Source: an uncultured Sulfolobales archaeon (GTDB taxonomy: Archaea > Thermoproteota > Thermoprotei_A > Sulfolobales > NBVN01). Taken from it: a DNA stretch of 64,000 nucleotides. The position numbers were made by a program, and so were the translations under genes. The stretch covers positions 1 to 64,000 of the forward strand of contig CALJEN010000002.1 in the NCBI GenBank assembly GCA_938073905.1, read 5' to 3'. The notes beneath the pieces are model-generated. The model saw only the letters and a list, made by a program, of their open reading frames with translations, was not told where the DNA came from and did no database searches. Positions 56,421-64,000 of the stretch are shown one piece after another (the stretch's first letter is position 1; each line of letters starts with the position of its first letter).

Positions 56421-57005
56421 ATGTTCATACTCAGGAGGAACCTCCCCGTAACGCCCAACCAGGTGTCCCTCGCCTCGTTCCTGATAGCGGTCGCCTCGGC
56501 CCTCGGCTTCGCTCTGGGAGTCCCCGCCGCCGGCGGGATAGCCGCCCAGGTCTCCTCGGTGGTAGACGGGGTCGACGGGGAGCTGGCTAGGGCGAGGGGG
56601 CTCGAGAGCAGGGTCGGAGCGTTCGTGGACTCCATGCTCGACAGGTACGCCGACGTGCTGATCGTGGCGTCCGCGTCCGTGGCGTCGCTCGGCTGCCTCC
56701 CGGAGCCGTGGGGGCTCCTCGCGGCTCTGCTGGCCCTCTCGGGGACCCTGATGGTGAGCTACCTCCACGTGAGGGGTCAGTACGACCTGGGAGTCCACCC
56801 AGCCACGGTCGGGTTCCTGCCCAACCTCGCCTCGAGAGACGTGAGGATCTTCCTGATAATGGTCGGGGGAGTGCTCGAGCATGCGGTACCCGGAGCCCTG
56901 GCCTGCTCGCTGGTGGTCCTAGCCCTCCTGTGCCACCTCTACGTGGCCCTCAAGTTCGTCCAGGCGACACTCCCGAAGGTCAGAGAGCTTCCGGGCCGAG
57001 CGTAG
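56421..57005 (+). CDS. CDP-alcohol phosphatidyltransferase, probable di-myo-inositol-phosphate-phosphate synthase; natural start upstream of 56421
   Basis: DGVDGELARARGLESRVGAFVDSMLDRYAD active-site motif; in-frame upstream codons give ALSKPTDGLVAKYINRRISVAIT, expected of the family. Confidence 0.82.
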   Translation: MFILRRNLPVTPNQVSLASFLIAVASALGFALGVPAAGGIAAQVSSVVDGVDGELARARGLESRVGAFVDSMLDRYADVLIVASASVASLGCLPEPWGLLAALLALSGTLMVSYLHVRGQYDLGVHPATVGFLPNLASRDVRIFLIMVGGVLEHAVPGALACSLVVLALLCHLYVALKFVQATLPKVRELPGRA

Positions 57006-57074
57006 AGCTCCTTACGCTGGCCGATCGCGACGCGCTTATATACCTCGCCTTAGCACATACTTCGGTGCGCTGAG

Positions 57075-57770
57075 ATGCCGTCTTCCCCCCTCGACGTTCT
57101 AGTACCGAGAGACCCGCTGGCGGAGGTCCTCATCGCCATCCCGCTCTTCTTCTACGTGCTGGGGGTCCTGGTGCTGACAAAGTACGTCTACGAGTTCCTG
57201 AGGGCGAGGGGTCTGAGCGACAACGTAGTAGTGTACTACAACCGCAAGATAATCCATATGCTGGCCGGCGGCGCGGTGGCCCTCGCGGTTCCCCACCTCT
57301 TCACCTCGCCTCTGGTGCCGACCCTCTTCGCACTGGGCCTAGCCGTGATGACGTACGTGCCGCACAGGACCGGGAGGCTCCTCTACTGGTTCCAGGTGAG
57401 GGACAACATGTACGAGGTGAACTTCTGCATCGCGTGGGGCCTGGCCCTGCTCGTCCTCTGGACGATGTTCGGCGGCCCCTTATACGCGGTCATCCCCCTT
57501 GCCTTCATGTCCTTCGGGGACGCGGCTACCGGCATCGTGAGGAACACACTGTACAGGAGGAGGACGAAGTCGTGGATCGGCAACCTGGGGATGCTCGCCG
57601 TCACTCTCCCCATCGGGATCTACTACGCCGGGCTCGTGGGTGCCGCCGCGGCCCTCGTCGCCAGCCTGGTCGAACACTACGAGATCCCTCCCGCTCTCGA
57701 CGACAACGTCATGATAACCCTCTCCACACTGCTCGTCCTGGCGGTCAGCGGAGCCCTCGGGCTCCTCTAG
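57075..57770 (+). CDS. dolichol kinase/phosphatidate cytidylyltransferase-like membrane protein
   Basis: NRKIIHMLAGGAVALAVPHLF; PLAFMSFGDAATGIVRNTLYRRRTKSWIGNLGMLAVTLPIG. Confidence 0.75.
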   Translation: MPSSPLDVLVPRDPLAEVLIAIPLFFYVLGVLVLTKYVYEFLRARGLSDNVVVYYNRKIIHMLAGGAVALAVPHLFTSPLVPTLFALGLAVMTYVPHRTGRLLYWFQVRDNMYEVNFCIAWGLALLVLWTMFGGPLYAVIPLAFMSFGDAATGIVRNTLYRRRTKSWIGNLGMLAVTLPIGIYYAGLVGAAAALVASLVEHYEIPPALDDNVMITLSTLLVLAVSGALGLL

Positions 57771-58402
57771 CTGGTCAAGTGAGCGATGACGTGGGACACG
57801 GCCTTGAGGCAGTCGACGAGCTCCTCCTCCGCGAGCTTCTCGACCCCCTGCAGAGACCTAGAGACGGTGAACTGTGCGCTGACCAGTCCACCACTCCTCT
57901 CCTGGACCAGAGCAATGGCCACGTCTAGCTTCTTCACGGAGACTATGTACTTGCCCCTGAGGACCCTGATGGTGTACCAGCCCGCGTCGTAGCTCCCCGC
58001 GTCGGACACCTCTACGCCACCGGCCTTCAGGTGCTTCACTATGTTGCCTCTGTACGCGGAGGCCAGGGCCAGCTTAGTCCTGACCACGTAGTCCACCCTC
58101 AGCACCTCTACGAGGTCTCTCAGCTCCCAGAGCAGCCTCCCGGCTACTCTGGTAACCTCCCTGACGGGCCCGGCTATGCACTTCCCCTCGTCGTCGCAGA
58201 CCGAAACCACCACGAGGACTCCCAGGTTAGACCTCGAGAGGTAGAGGGCCACGGAGGTCCCGCTGACGGAGCCCACGACCTCCGAGAAGTAGACCGTGTC
58301 TAGCTCGGACGTCCCCAGCTCCTTCAGAAGCTCGTGAGCCTTCATAGCCAGGTACTCTGAGTCCCCCGTCCGGACTCTGCAAGAAACTCCTACCTCGAAC
58401 AT
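57767..58402 (-). CDS. conserved hypothetical protein, 211 aa
   Basis: Intact ORF, convergent with the preceding gene, no recognised domain. Confidence 0.6.
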   Translation of the reverse strand: MFEVGVSCRVRTGDSEYLAMKAHELLKELGTSELDTVYFSEVVGSVSGTSVALYLSRSNLGVLVVVSVCDDEGKCIAGPVREVTRVAGRLLWELRDLVEVLRVDYVVRTKLALASAYRGNIVKHLKAGGVEVSDAGSYDAGWYTIRVLRGKYIVSVKKLDVAIALVQERSGGLVSAQFTVSRSLQGVEKLAEEELVDCLKAVSHVIAHLTS

Positions 58403-58538
58403 CGGAGCTCCGCCGGCACCCCTCTCTGCAGCCCCTCCGGGCTATTAACTCGCGCTGGCTCCAGCTCCCGACTCCGACACGGGCACGTCTCGACGTCTCC
58501 CCACTACGCTTCCCGGAGAGCCTTCGGGTTGACGCTGA

Positions 58539-59570
58539 TCACCCACTCGCGGACACCAAGAGCTCGATGAGCCTCTTCTTCGGTCTCCTGGCAACGACCT
58601 CCTCGGCGATCGCGTGGACCAGCAGCGGTAGAGCTATGGTAGCGTCGACGTGCACCGTGGCCTTATAGCCCCACGGCGAGGTCTTGCCCCAGCTCACCGC
58701 TTCCTCGAGGGTTGCTCCCGAGAGGCCGCCCCACTGCGGGAGGTCCGTAGTCACCTGGACGGCGAACTTGTGCGGCTTGTAGTAGTCCCGCCGCCCAGAC
58801 CTCTCGGCTATCAGGGTCTGGGCCACGGTCACCAGGTTGATTATGTCCTTCGGGACTCCTCCACCGACGTAGATCGCGGCCGTCTCCTCTGAGTGCTCGG
58901 CTATCCTGATCAGCTGGTCGAAGTCCCTGACCATGTCGATTACCACTCTCTTGCCCTCCCTCAGGGCCAGGACCGCGGCTATCCCGTAGCCGGAGTCGAC
59001 GAGCGCCGGGGAGAAGACCGGCACCCCGGACCTGTAGGCGGCCGTCACTATGGAGTCTATCCCCCTGCCGCTCAGGAAGCGCCCGAAGAGGTAGAGGAGC
59101 TCCGCGGTGGAGTAGGCGCCGTCGGGCAGAGTCAGCAGGAACTCGAGCACCAGGTTCTCCATAGACCTGTAGTCGAGCTCGGAGGCGTAGACGTCGTAGA
59201 ACCTATCGACCTTGTGCTTGAAGAGGTCGTAGTCGTCGGCGTGCGGGGAGCCCCTGTAGTAGCCGAAGCCCATGGCCTCGACTATGTCCTCGGATATGTT
59301 CGCACCCGTGGACACCAGGACGTCCACGAACCCCTCGTCCACGAGCCACCTTACGATCTTCCACATGCCGGCGGGGGCCATGGAGCCCGCGAGCCCCATG
59401 AACACGGTGACCCTCGGATCCTCGAACATCTTTAGGAGAATCTCGTAGACCTCCCCGAGCTTCCTCCCCTGGTACGCCGTCCTCGACATGCTCCGCAGAA
59501 GCTCGCTCACTCTCCTGGGCTTCACCTCTACGGACTCCACCCTCTCCTTGAGGTACGGGTTCTCCTCCAT
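58539..59570 (-). CDS. dys: deoxyhypusine synthase
   Basis: VFMGLAGSMAPAGMWKIVRWLVDEGFVDVLVSTGANISEDIVEAMG; AIYVGGGVPKDIINLV; VQVTTDLPQWGGLSGATLEEAVSWGK. Confidence 0.96.
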   Translation of the reverse strand: MEENPYLKERVESVEVKPRRVSELLRSMSRTAYQGRKLGEVYEILLKMFEDPRVTVFMGLAGSMAPAGMWKIVRWLVDEGFVDVLVSTGANISEDIVEAMGFGYYRGSPHADDYDLFKHKVDRFYDVYASELDYRSMENLVLEFLLTLPDGAYSTAELLYLFGRFLSGRGIDSIVTAAYRSGVPVFSPALVDSGYGIAAVLALREGKRVVIDMVRDFDQLIRIAEHSEETAAIYVGGGVPKDIINLVTVAQTLIAERSGRRDYYKPHKFAVQVTTDLPQWGGLSGATLEEAVSWGKTSPWGYKATVHVDATIALPLLVHAIAEEVVARRPKKRLIELLVSASG

Positions 59571-59585
59571 AGTTCATCAGCTTGC

Positions 59586-60170
59586 GTGTTAGGCCTCAAC
59601 CTTAAATACGCACCACGGGATTTCTCTGTGGTGGCTGTAGTGAGCTGCAGGAGCGAGGACATGCTGGAGTTCCTCCTCACGAGGAGAAGCATAAGGCAGT
59701 TCAAGCCCGACCCCGTGCCGGACGACGTCCTCTTCAAGATACTCGGCGTGGCGAGGTACGCTCCGAGCGCAGGCAACAAGCAGCCCTGGGTCTTCGTGGT
59801 GGTGAAGGACAGGGAGGTGAAGGAGAAGCTGGTGAGCGTTCGAGCCGGCTTTTCGCTGCTGCTGAACGCACCGCTCGGAGTGGTGGTCGCGTGCGACAAG
59901 GAGCTCGCGCAGGTCTCCTACCAGGTGGACTGCGCCAACGCTGCGATGTACGTGATGCTGGCCGCCCACGCTCTGGGCCTGGGAACGGTCTGGCTCCAGA
60001 CCCTGAGGGACGTCGAGGGAGTCCAGAAGGTGGTCGGACTGCCGGAGAACTACGTCCCGGTGGCTCTGATAGCCATGGGCTACCCAGCGGAGAAGCCGCA
60101 GCCCAAGCCTAGGAGGCCTCTGGATGAGATCACCTATCTAGACAGCTACGGGGTCAAGTACCCCGTCTAG
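59586..60170 (+). CDS. nitroreductase family protein (start uncertain)
   Basis: LTRRSIRQFKPDPVPDDVLFKILGVARYAPSAGNKQPWVFVVVKD; ALGLGTVWLQ. Confidence 0.88.
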   Translation: MLGLNLKYAPRDFSVVAVVSCRSEDMLEFLLTRRSIRQFKPDPVPDDVLFKILGVARYAPSAGNKQPWVFVVVKDREVKEKLVSVRAGFSLLLNAPLGVVVACDKELAQVSYQVDCANAAMYVMLAAHALGLGTVWLQTLRDVEGVQKVVGLPENYVPVALIAMGYPAEKPQPKPRRPLDEITYLDSYGVKYPV

Positions 60171-60185
60171 AGCCCCTATTTTGTC

Positions 60186-60509
60186 CTACCTGCCCGCTAC
60201 GGCTCTCTCTACGCTCTCGACCGAGGCTTTCAGGTCGTTCTCCTTGCTTATGTTTCCTAGAGAGTCCAGGACGGGCTTCGTCAAGACCTTGACTATCTCC
60301 CCCGTGTCCAGCTGACCGAGCAGCTGCGGCAGCCACGCCATGCCGTACTCATCGGTGTCCCCGTGCTCGATCAGGAAGAGGTAGTCTTCCACCCTCACCT
60401 CCACCGGGACTCCGTACTTCTTGCCCAGCTCCTCGGCCAGCTCCTTGAAGTACCTGTGGAGCGGGTGGTGGTCCGCGGTCACCAGTATCAGCTTGCTGAG
60501 CTTGCCCAT
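60186..60509 (-). CDS. conserved hypothetical protein, 107 aa
   Basis: Intact ORF with alpha/beta character. Confidence 0.6.
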   Translation of the reverse strand: MGKLSKLILVTADHHPLHRYFKELAEELGKKYGVPVEVRVEDYLFLIEHGDTDEYGMAWLPQLLGQLDTGEIVKVLTKPVLDSLGNISKENDLKASVESVERAVAGR

Positions 60510-60571
60510 GCCTGCGCACCGCTAGACATGCTAGGTCGAGAATATATGCGTGTCCGCGAGCCCCACCGGAG

Positions 60572-61258
60572 CTAGGCAGCGCGCTCGAGAGATCTCAGGC
60601 ACCTCTCGGCGGCCTCCCTGGGGTTGGGAGACCTGGTGATGGTCCCTCCCACCACCACTATCCGGGCCCCGGCGTCCAGCAGTGCCGGGATGTCCTCCGG
60701 TCTGATCCCGCCGCTCACGGACACCACCACGTCGCTCAGCTCCGCCGAGAGCCTCCTCACAAGGTCTCGCATCCCGGCGGCGGTGAGACCCCGAGACCTC
60801 TGCACGTCTATACCGACGTGCACGTTCACGGCGCGCACCCCCATGTCTCTGAGCTCCTTGGCTCTCTCCAGGAGGTCACCCCTGAACCCTATGAAGTCGG
60901 CTATCACGTCGCCCCCGAGCTCGCGGGACGTCCTCGCGGCGGACTCCACCACGGCGTCGTCGGCCGTGGCCAGGACTGTCACGAAGTCGGCACCGGCCCT
61001 CAGGAAGAGCTCGGCCTCGAGAGCGCCCACGTCAACGGTCTTCGTGTCGGCGAGGAGAGGGGTCTCACCGGCGAGCCTCCTGACCTCGGACACCGACCTG
61101 GCCCCCTCGGACTTTATGAGGGGAGTCCCGACCTCCACTACTCCTATACCCAGGTCGAGGATCTCCCTCAGTACGCGGAGGGCTTGGTCGAGGGAGGTGA
61201 AGTCAAGCGCGACCTGGAGCGCGGGAAGCCTTAGCTGCTCCACCTTCATCAAAAACAC
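60572..61258 (-). CDS. 3-hexulose-6-phosphate synthase / OMPDC-suprafamily
   Basis: LQVALDFTSLDQALRVL; VEVGTPLIKSEGARSV; LLADTKTVDVGALEAELFLRAGADFVTVLA; VSGGIRPEDIPALLDAGARIVVVGGTI. Confidence 0.85.
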   Translation of the reverse strand: MFLMKVEQLRLPALQVALDFTSLDQALRVLREILDLGIGVVEVGTPLIKSEGARSVSEVRRLAGETPLLADTKTVDVGALEAELFLRAGADFVTVLATADDAVVESAARTSRELGGDVIADFIGFRGDLLERAKELRDMGVRAVNVHVGIDVQRSRGLTAAGMRDLVRRLSAELSDVVVSVSGGIRPEDIPALLDAGARIVVVGGTITRSPNPREAAERCLRSLERAA

Positions 61259-61289
61259 TTCTCGGCTTTATCTCGACGAGGCCCTGGAT

Positions 61290-61583
61290 TTACCTCCTCG
61301 CTAGGATTATCTCGATAGTGGAGACTCTGGACTGCCTGCCGTCGCTGGTGGTCAGCACCTGGCTCCCGATCCTTATGTCCTTGATCTCGACTCTCTCGGG
61401 CAGGAACCTGCTCCTCACTATCTCGACGGCGTCCACGGCCTTGCTGATGGCCCTTCCCCTGGCCTTCACCACTATCTCCGGAACTCCCTGGTGCAGCAGG
61501 GTCAGGGTGGCCATCACGTAGTTCATTACCGGCTTCTTTCCTACCAGGACCACGTTCGTAGCTGCGGGTGTCGCACCGCTCAT
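61290..61583 (-). CDS. albA: DNA/RNA-binding protein Alba
   Basis: [52 protein letters not shown]. Confidence 0.95.
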   Translation of the reverse strand: MSGATPAATNVVLVGKKPVMNYVMATLTLLHQGVPEIVVKARGRAISKAVDAVEIVRSRFLPERVEIKDIRIGSQVLTTSDGRQSRVSTIEIILARR

Positions 61584-61755
61584 GCTCTACCACCTTCGTA
61601 CGTTTCACAGGGATAGACTAGCATGTCCTTATAAGCTTTTTCCGCGCCTCGACCATCCCTCGAGTCTGAGGCAAGTGCGGGCTCCTCGCGAGCCGGTGGG
61701 ACACGATTTAGCTAACCGCTTTAAAGCTTCGACCTCCGGAGCACCGAGCCAGGTG

Positions 61756-62094
61756 CCGGGTCTGGAGTACATGGTGATCGCCGTACTGTTGCTGCTAGCG
61801 GCTCTGGTCGTGTATACGAGCATGGACAAGCGCTTCGCGTTCAGGTTGGCCGGAGCGTCGAAGGGGCTCTCCCGCGACTCCGCGAGGAGGGACGTGGTGT
61901 CCGATCTCCTGACCAAGAGCGTAGTGAGGAAGGTGAAGGTGAGCAAGGTGGGCGAGTACCTGATAGTGACGCTCGTCCTCAGGACTGCCACGGACTCGGG
62001 CACGGAGGTCGAGGTCGAGGAGCCTCTAGTCCTGCTCGGTGACGGCGAGGTGCTGTCGAGGTCGAGGAACGGTGTCGGCGAGCTGAGTGCTTAA
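61756..62094 (+). CDS. small membrane-anchored hypothetical protein
   Basis: N-terminal TM segment MVIAVLLLLAALVVYTSMD then soluble domain; start inferred downstream of the ORF-track start. Confidence 0.5.
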   Translation, partial: PGLEYMVIAVLLLLAALVVYTSMDKRFAFRLAGASKGLSRDSARRDVVSDLLTKSVVRKVKVSKVGEYLIVTLVLRTATDSGTEVEVEEPLVLLGDGEVLSRSRNGVGELSA

Positions 62095-62114
62095 TTAAGC
62101 TCAACAGCGCGTAG

Positions 62115-63776
62115 GTGGTAGCGGTAGGGCTATTGGACCCCCTCGAGATCAGGGTCTGCCGCTGGCTCTCCGAGGAGGAGTTCGAGGAGCTGCTCGAGTA
62201 CACAGACTACGTGGGTCGCGAGGGCGGGTGCTCGGTCTTCAGGGTCAGCAGGGTCAAGGTGTCCCGGAAGTCCGTCGACGCGGAGGACCTCGTGGCCCTC
62301 CTCAGCGACATAGGGGCGGAGTTCGACGAGGGATCTCTGCGGGAGCACCTCTCAAGGCCCAGGAGGAGGGTGGTAGAGCTTACCTACTGCCCCGAGTACC
62401 TCTGCGCCAGGTTCAGCTTCTTCCTCGGGGAGGACTTGCGGGGAGCCCTCTCGGAGTTCGGGATGAGGTACCGCCGCAGGGACGGCGTCTTCCTGCTCCA
62501 CCCCTGCTACTACGGTTCCTTCGTGGAGGCCGCGAGGAGGCTCGGGATCGACGTGGTCGACAAGACCGGATTCCTGGCGAGGGCGGAGCTGGGGCACCGG
62601 ATCTCGCTTAGGATGGTCCTCAGAGACTACCAGCGAGAGGCTCTCGAGAGGTGGGTGAAGAGCGGGCACCGGGGGATAGTGGCCCTCCCGACGGGGTCCG
62701 GGAAGACGCTGGTAGCCATAGCGGCCATCGCCGAGGTGGGCGAGAGGGCTCTGGTGGTGGTCATGACGAAAGACCACGTCAGGCAGTGGTACGAGGAGCT
62801 GTCCAAGGCGTCCGACGTGCCTCCCGAGCTCGTGGGCTTCTACTACTCGGAGGAGAAGAGGCTGGCTCCCATAACGATAGCCACCTACCAGTCCGCCTCC
62901 AGGTACATAGAGAGGCTGGCCCCCCACTTCAGCCTCCTGGTCATAGACGAGGTCCACCACCTGCCCTCCGAGAAGTTCAGAGCGATAGCTCTGGGCTCCC
63001 CCGCTCCGAAGAGGCTGGGCCTCTCGGCTACCCCCTACAGGGAGGACGGCAGACACGTGGAGCTCTTCCCCCTGATGGGCGGTGTGGTATACTACAAGTC
63101 GCCGGCGGAGCTGGCCGAGGCGGGTTACCTGGCCCAGTACGAGGTAATGACGGTCAGGGTGAGCCTAAAGCCCGACGAGAGGCGCAGGTACCTGGAGCTC
63201 AAGAAGAAGTACCGAGAGCTAGTCGGCTGGGCGAAGTTCGGGGAGGTCCTCGAGGCGGCGAGGAGGGGGGATAGGAGAGCCGTCGAGGCACTGAAGCTGG
63301 CGACGGAGATGAGGAAGATAGTCCAGATGAGCAAGTCCAAGGTCGAGAAGGTCAAGGAGATAGCGGAGAGGGAGCGCGGCTCCAAGATTATAGTCTTCGC
63401 TCACTACGTAGACCTGGCCCGGGAGCTGGCCAAGGAGCTTAACGGACTGCTCCTGACGGGGGACACGGAGGAATCCGAGAGGATGAGGACACTGAGGTCG
63501 TTCCGCGAGAGCAGGGAGGGAGTCCTCGTGGTCACGACCGTTGGGGACGAGGGACTGGACATACCGGACGCCGCGGTCGGCATACTGGTGGCCGGGACCT
63601 CCTCGCCGAGAGAGTTCGTGCAGAGGCTCGGGCGCCTCCTCAGACCCGGTCCGGGTAAGGTCGCTAAGCTGTACGAGATAGTGACCAGGGGGACCGCGGA
63701 GGAGCTGCACGCGAGGAGGAGGAAGGATCTGTCCGTGGTTAAGGAGCTGGAGGTGGGCGAGGAGGACCGGGAGTAG
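62115..63776 (+). CDS. xpb: XPB/Rad25-type DNA helicase (SF2)
   Basis: LRDYQREALERWVKSGHRGIVALPTGSGKTLVAIAAI; LLVIDEVHHLP; LGLSATPYREDGR; VVTTVGDEGLDIPDAAVGILVAGTSSPREFVQRLGRLLRP. Confidence 0.94.
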   Translation: MVAVGLLDPLEIRVCRWLSEEEFEELLEYTDYVGREGGCSVFRVSRVKVSRKSVDAEDLVALLSDIGAEFDEGSLREHLSRPRRRVVELTYCPEYLCARFSFFLGEDLRGALSEFGMRYRRRDGVFLLHPCYYGSFVEAARRLGIDVVDKTGFLARAELGHRISLRMVLRDYQREALERWVKSGHRGIVALPTGSGKTLVAIAAIAEVGERALVVVMTKDHVRQWYEELSKASDVPPELVGFYYSEEKRLAPITIATYQSASRYIERLAPHFSLLVIDEVHHLPSEKFRAIALGSPAPKRLGLSATPYREDGRHVELFPLMGGVVYYKSPAELAEAGYLAQYEVMTVRVSLKPDERRRYLELKKKYRELVGWAKFGEVLEAARRGDRRAVEALKLATEMRKIVQMSKSKVEKVKEIAERERGSKIIVFAHYVDLARELAKELNGLLLTGDTEESERMRTLRSFRESREGVLVVTTVGDEGLDIPDAAVGILVAGTSSPREFVQRLGRLLRPGPGKVAKLYEIVTRGTAEELHARRRKDLSVVKELEVGEEDRE

Positions 63777-63794
63777 AGCCTGGAGTTCCCGGGG

Positions 63795-64000
63795 CTAGCC
63801 GCTCGCCCTCAGGGCACCGAGTATCTTCAGGGCGTCGTCCTCCAGGTTCGGGGACTCGGAGATCACGACCCCCTCTACCCCGAACTCCTTCAGGACCTCC
63901 ACGGCTGCCCTCCAGTTGAACTCGGACTCGTCGAAGTTCCTGTGAGCCCTCTCCCCCCTCTCCCCGAACTCCATCCCGGACATGTGCACGTGGGAGTTCC
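63795..64000 (-). CDS. nfo: endonuclease IV C-terminus (truncated by window edge)
   Basis: HMSGMEFGERGERAHRNFDESEFNWRAAVEVLKEFGVEGVVISESPNLEDDALKIL. Confidence 0.85.
   Translation of the reverse strand, partial: NSHVHMSGMEFGERGERAHRNFDESEFNWRAAVEVLKEFGVEGVVISESPNLEDDALKILGALRASG

Overview
A GC-rich, gene-dense archaeal window. Markers include PAN, Alba, MBF1, deoxyhypusine synthase, PurP, archaeal XPB and AGG/AGA-rich codon usage, suggesting a thermophilic Thermoproteota-like organism; I do not name a species. Main blocks: (1) exported or pilin-like genes at the left edge; (2) ppdK, a CDF transporter and a PPC-domain protein; (3) a four-gene overlapping operon of pilin-signal-like surface proteins, three of them paralogous large proteins (8.3-13.7 kb); (4) a compact purine biosynthesis cluster with two PurP and two PurF homologues (14.0-26.1 kb), then pyrBI; (5) a 1554-aa repeat-built surface protein with an FtsX/MacB-like permease; (6) an ECF transporter, TatD, DMT and PAN region; (7) inositol phosphate solute genes, an acyl-CoA carboxylase subunit, ileS, dys, hps, alba and xpb, ending in a truncated endonuclease IV. 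No rRNA, tRNA, CRISPR array or intact transposase was recognised. Strongest leads: a two-copy intergenic element (about 13.86-14.00 kb + and 28.07-28.20 kb -) that looks like an undescribed structured RNA; two PurF homologues that both lack the N-terminal nucleophile Cys, with no PurQ or PurS in the cluster; the paralogous surface-protein operon; an AdoMetDC-like protein lacking the pyruvoyl-forming Ser, in the PAN gene string; a second 53-nt intergenic repeat pair; and several genes whose natural N-termini lack any canonical start codon.
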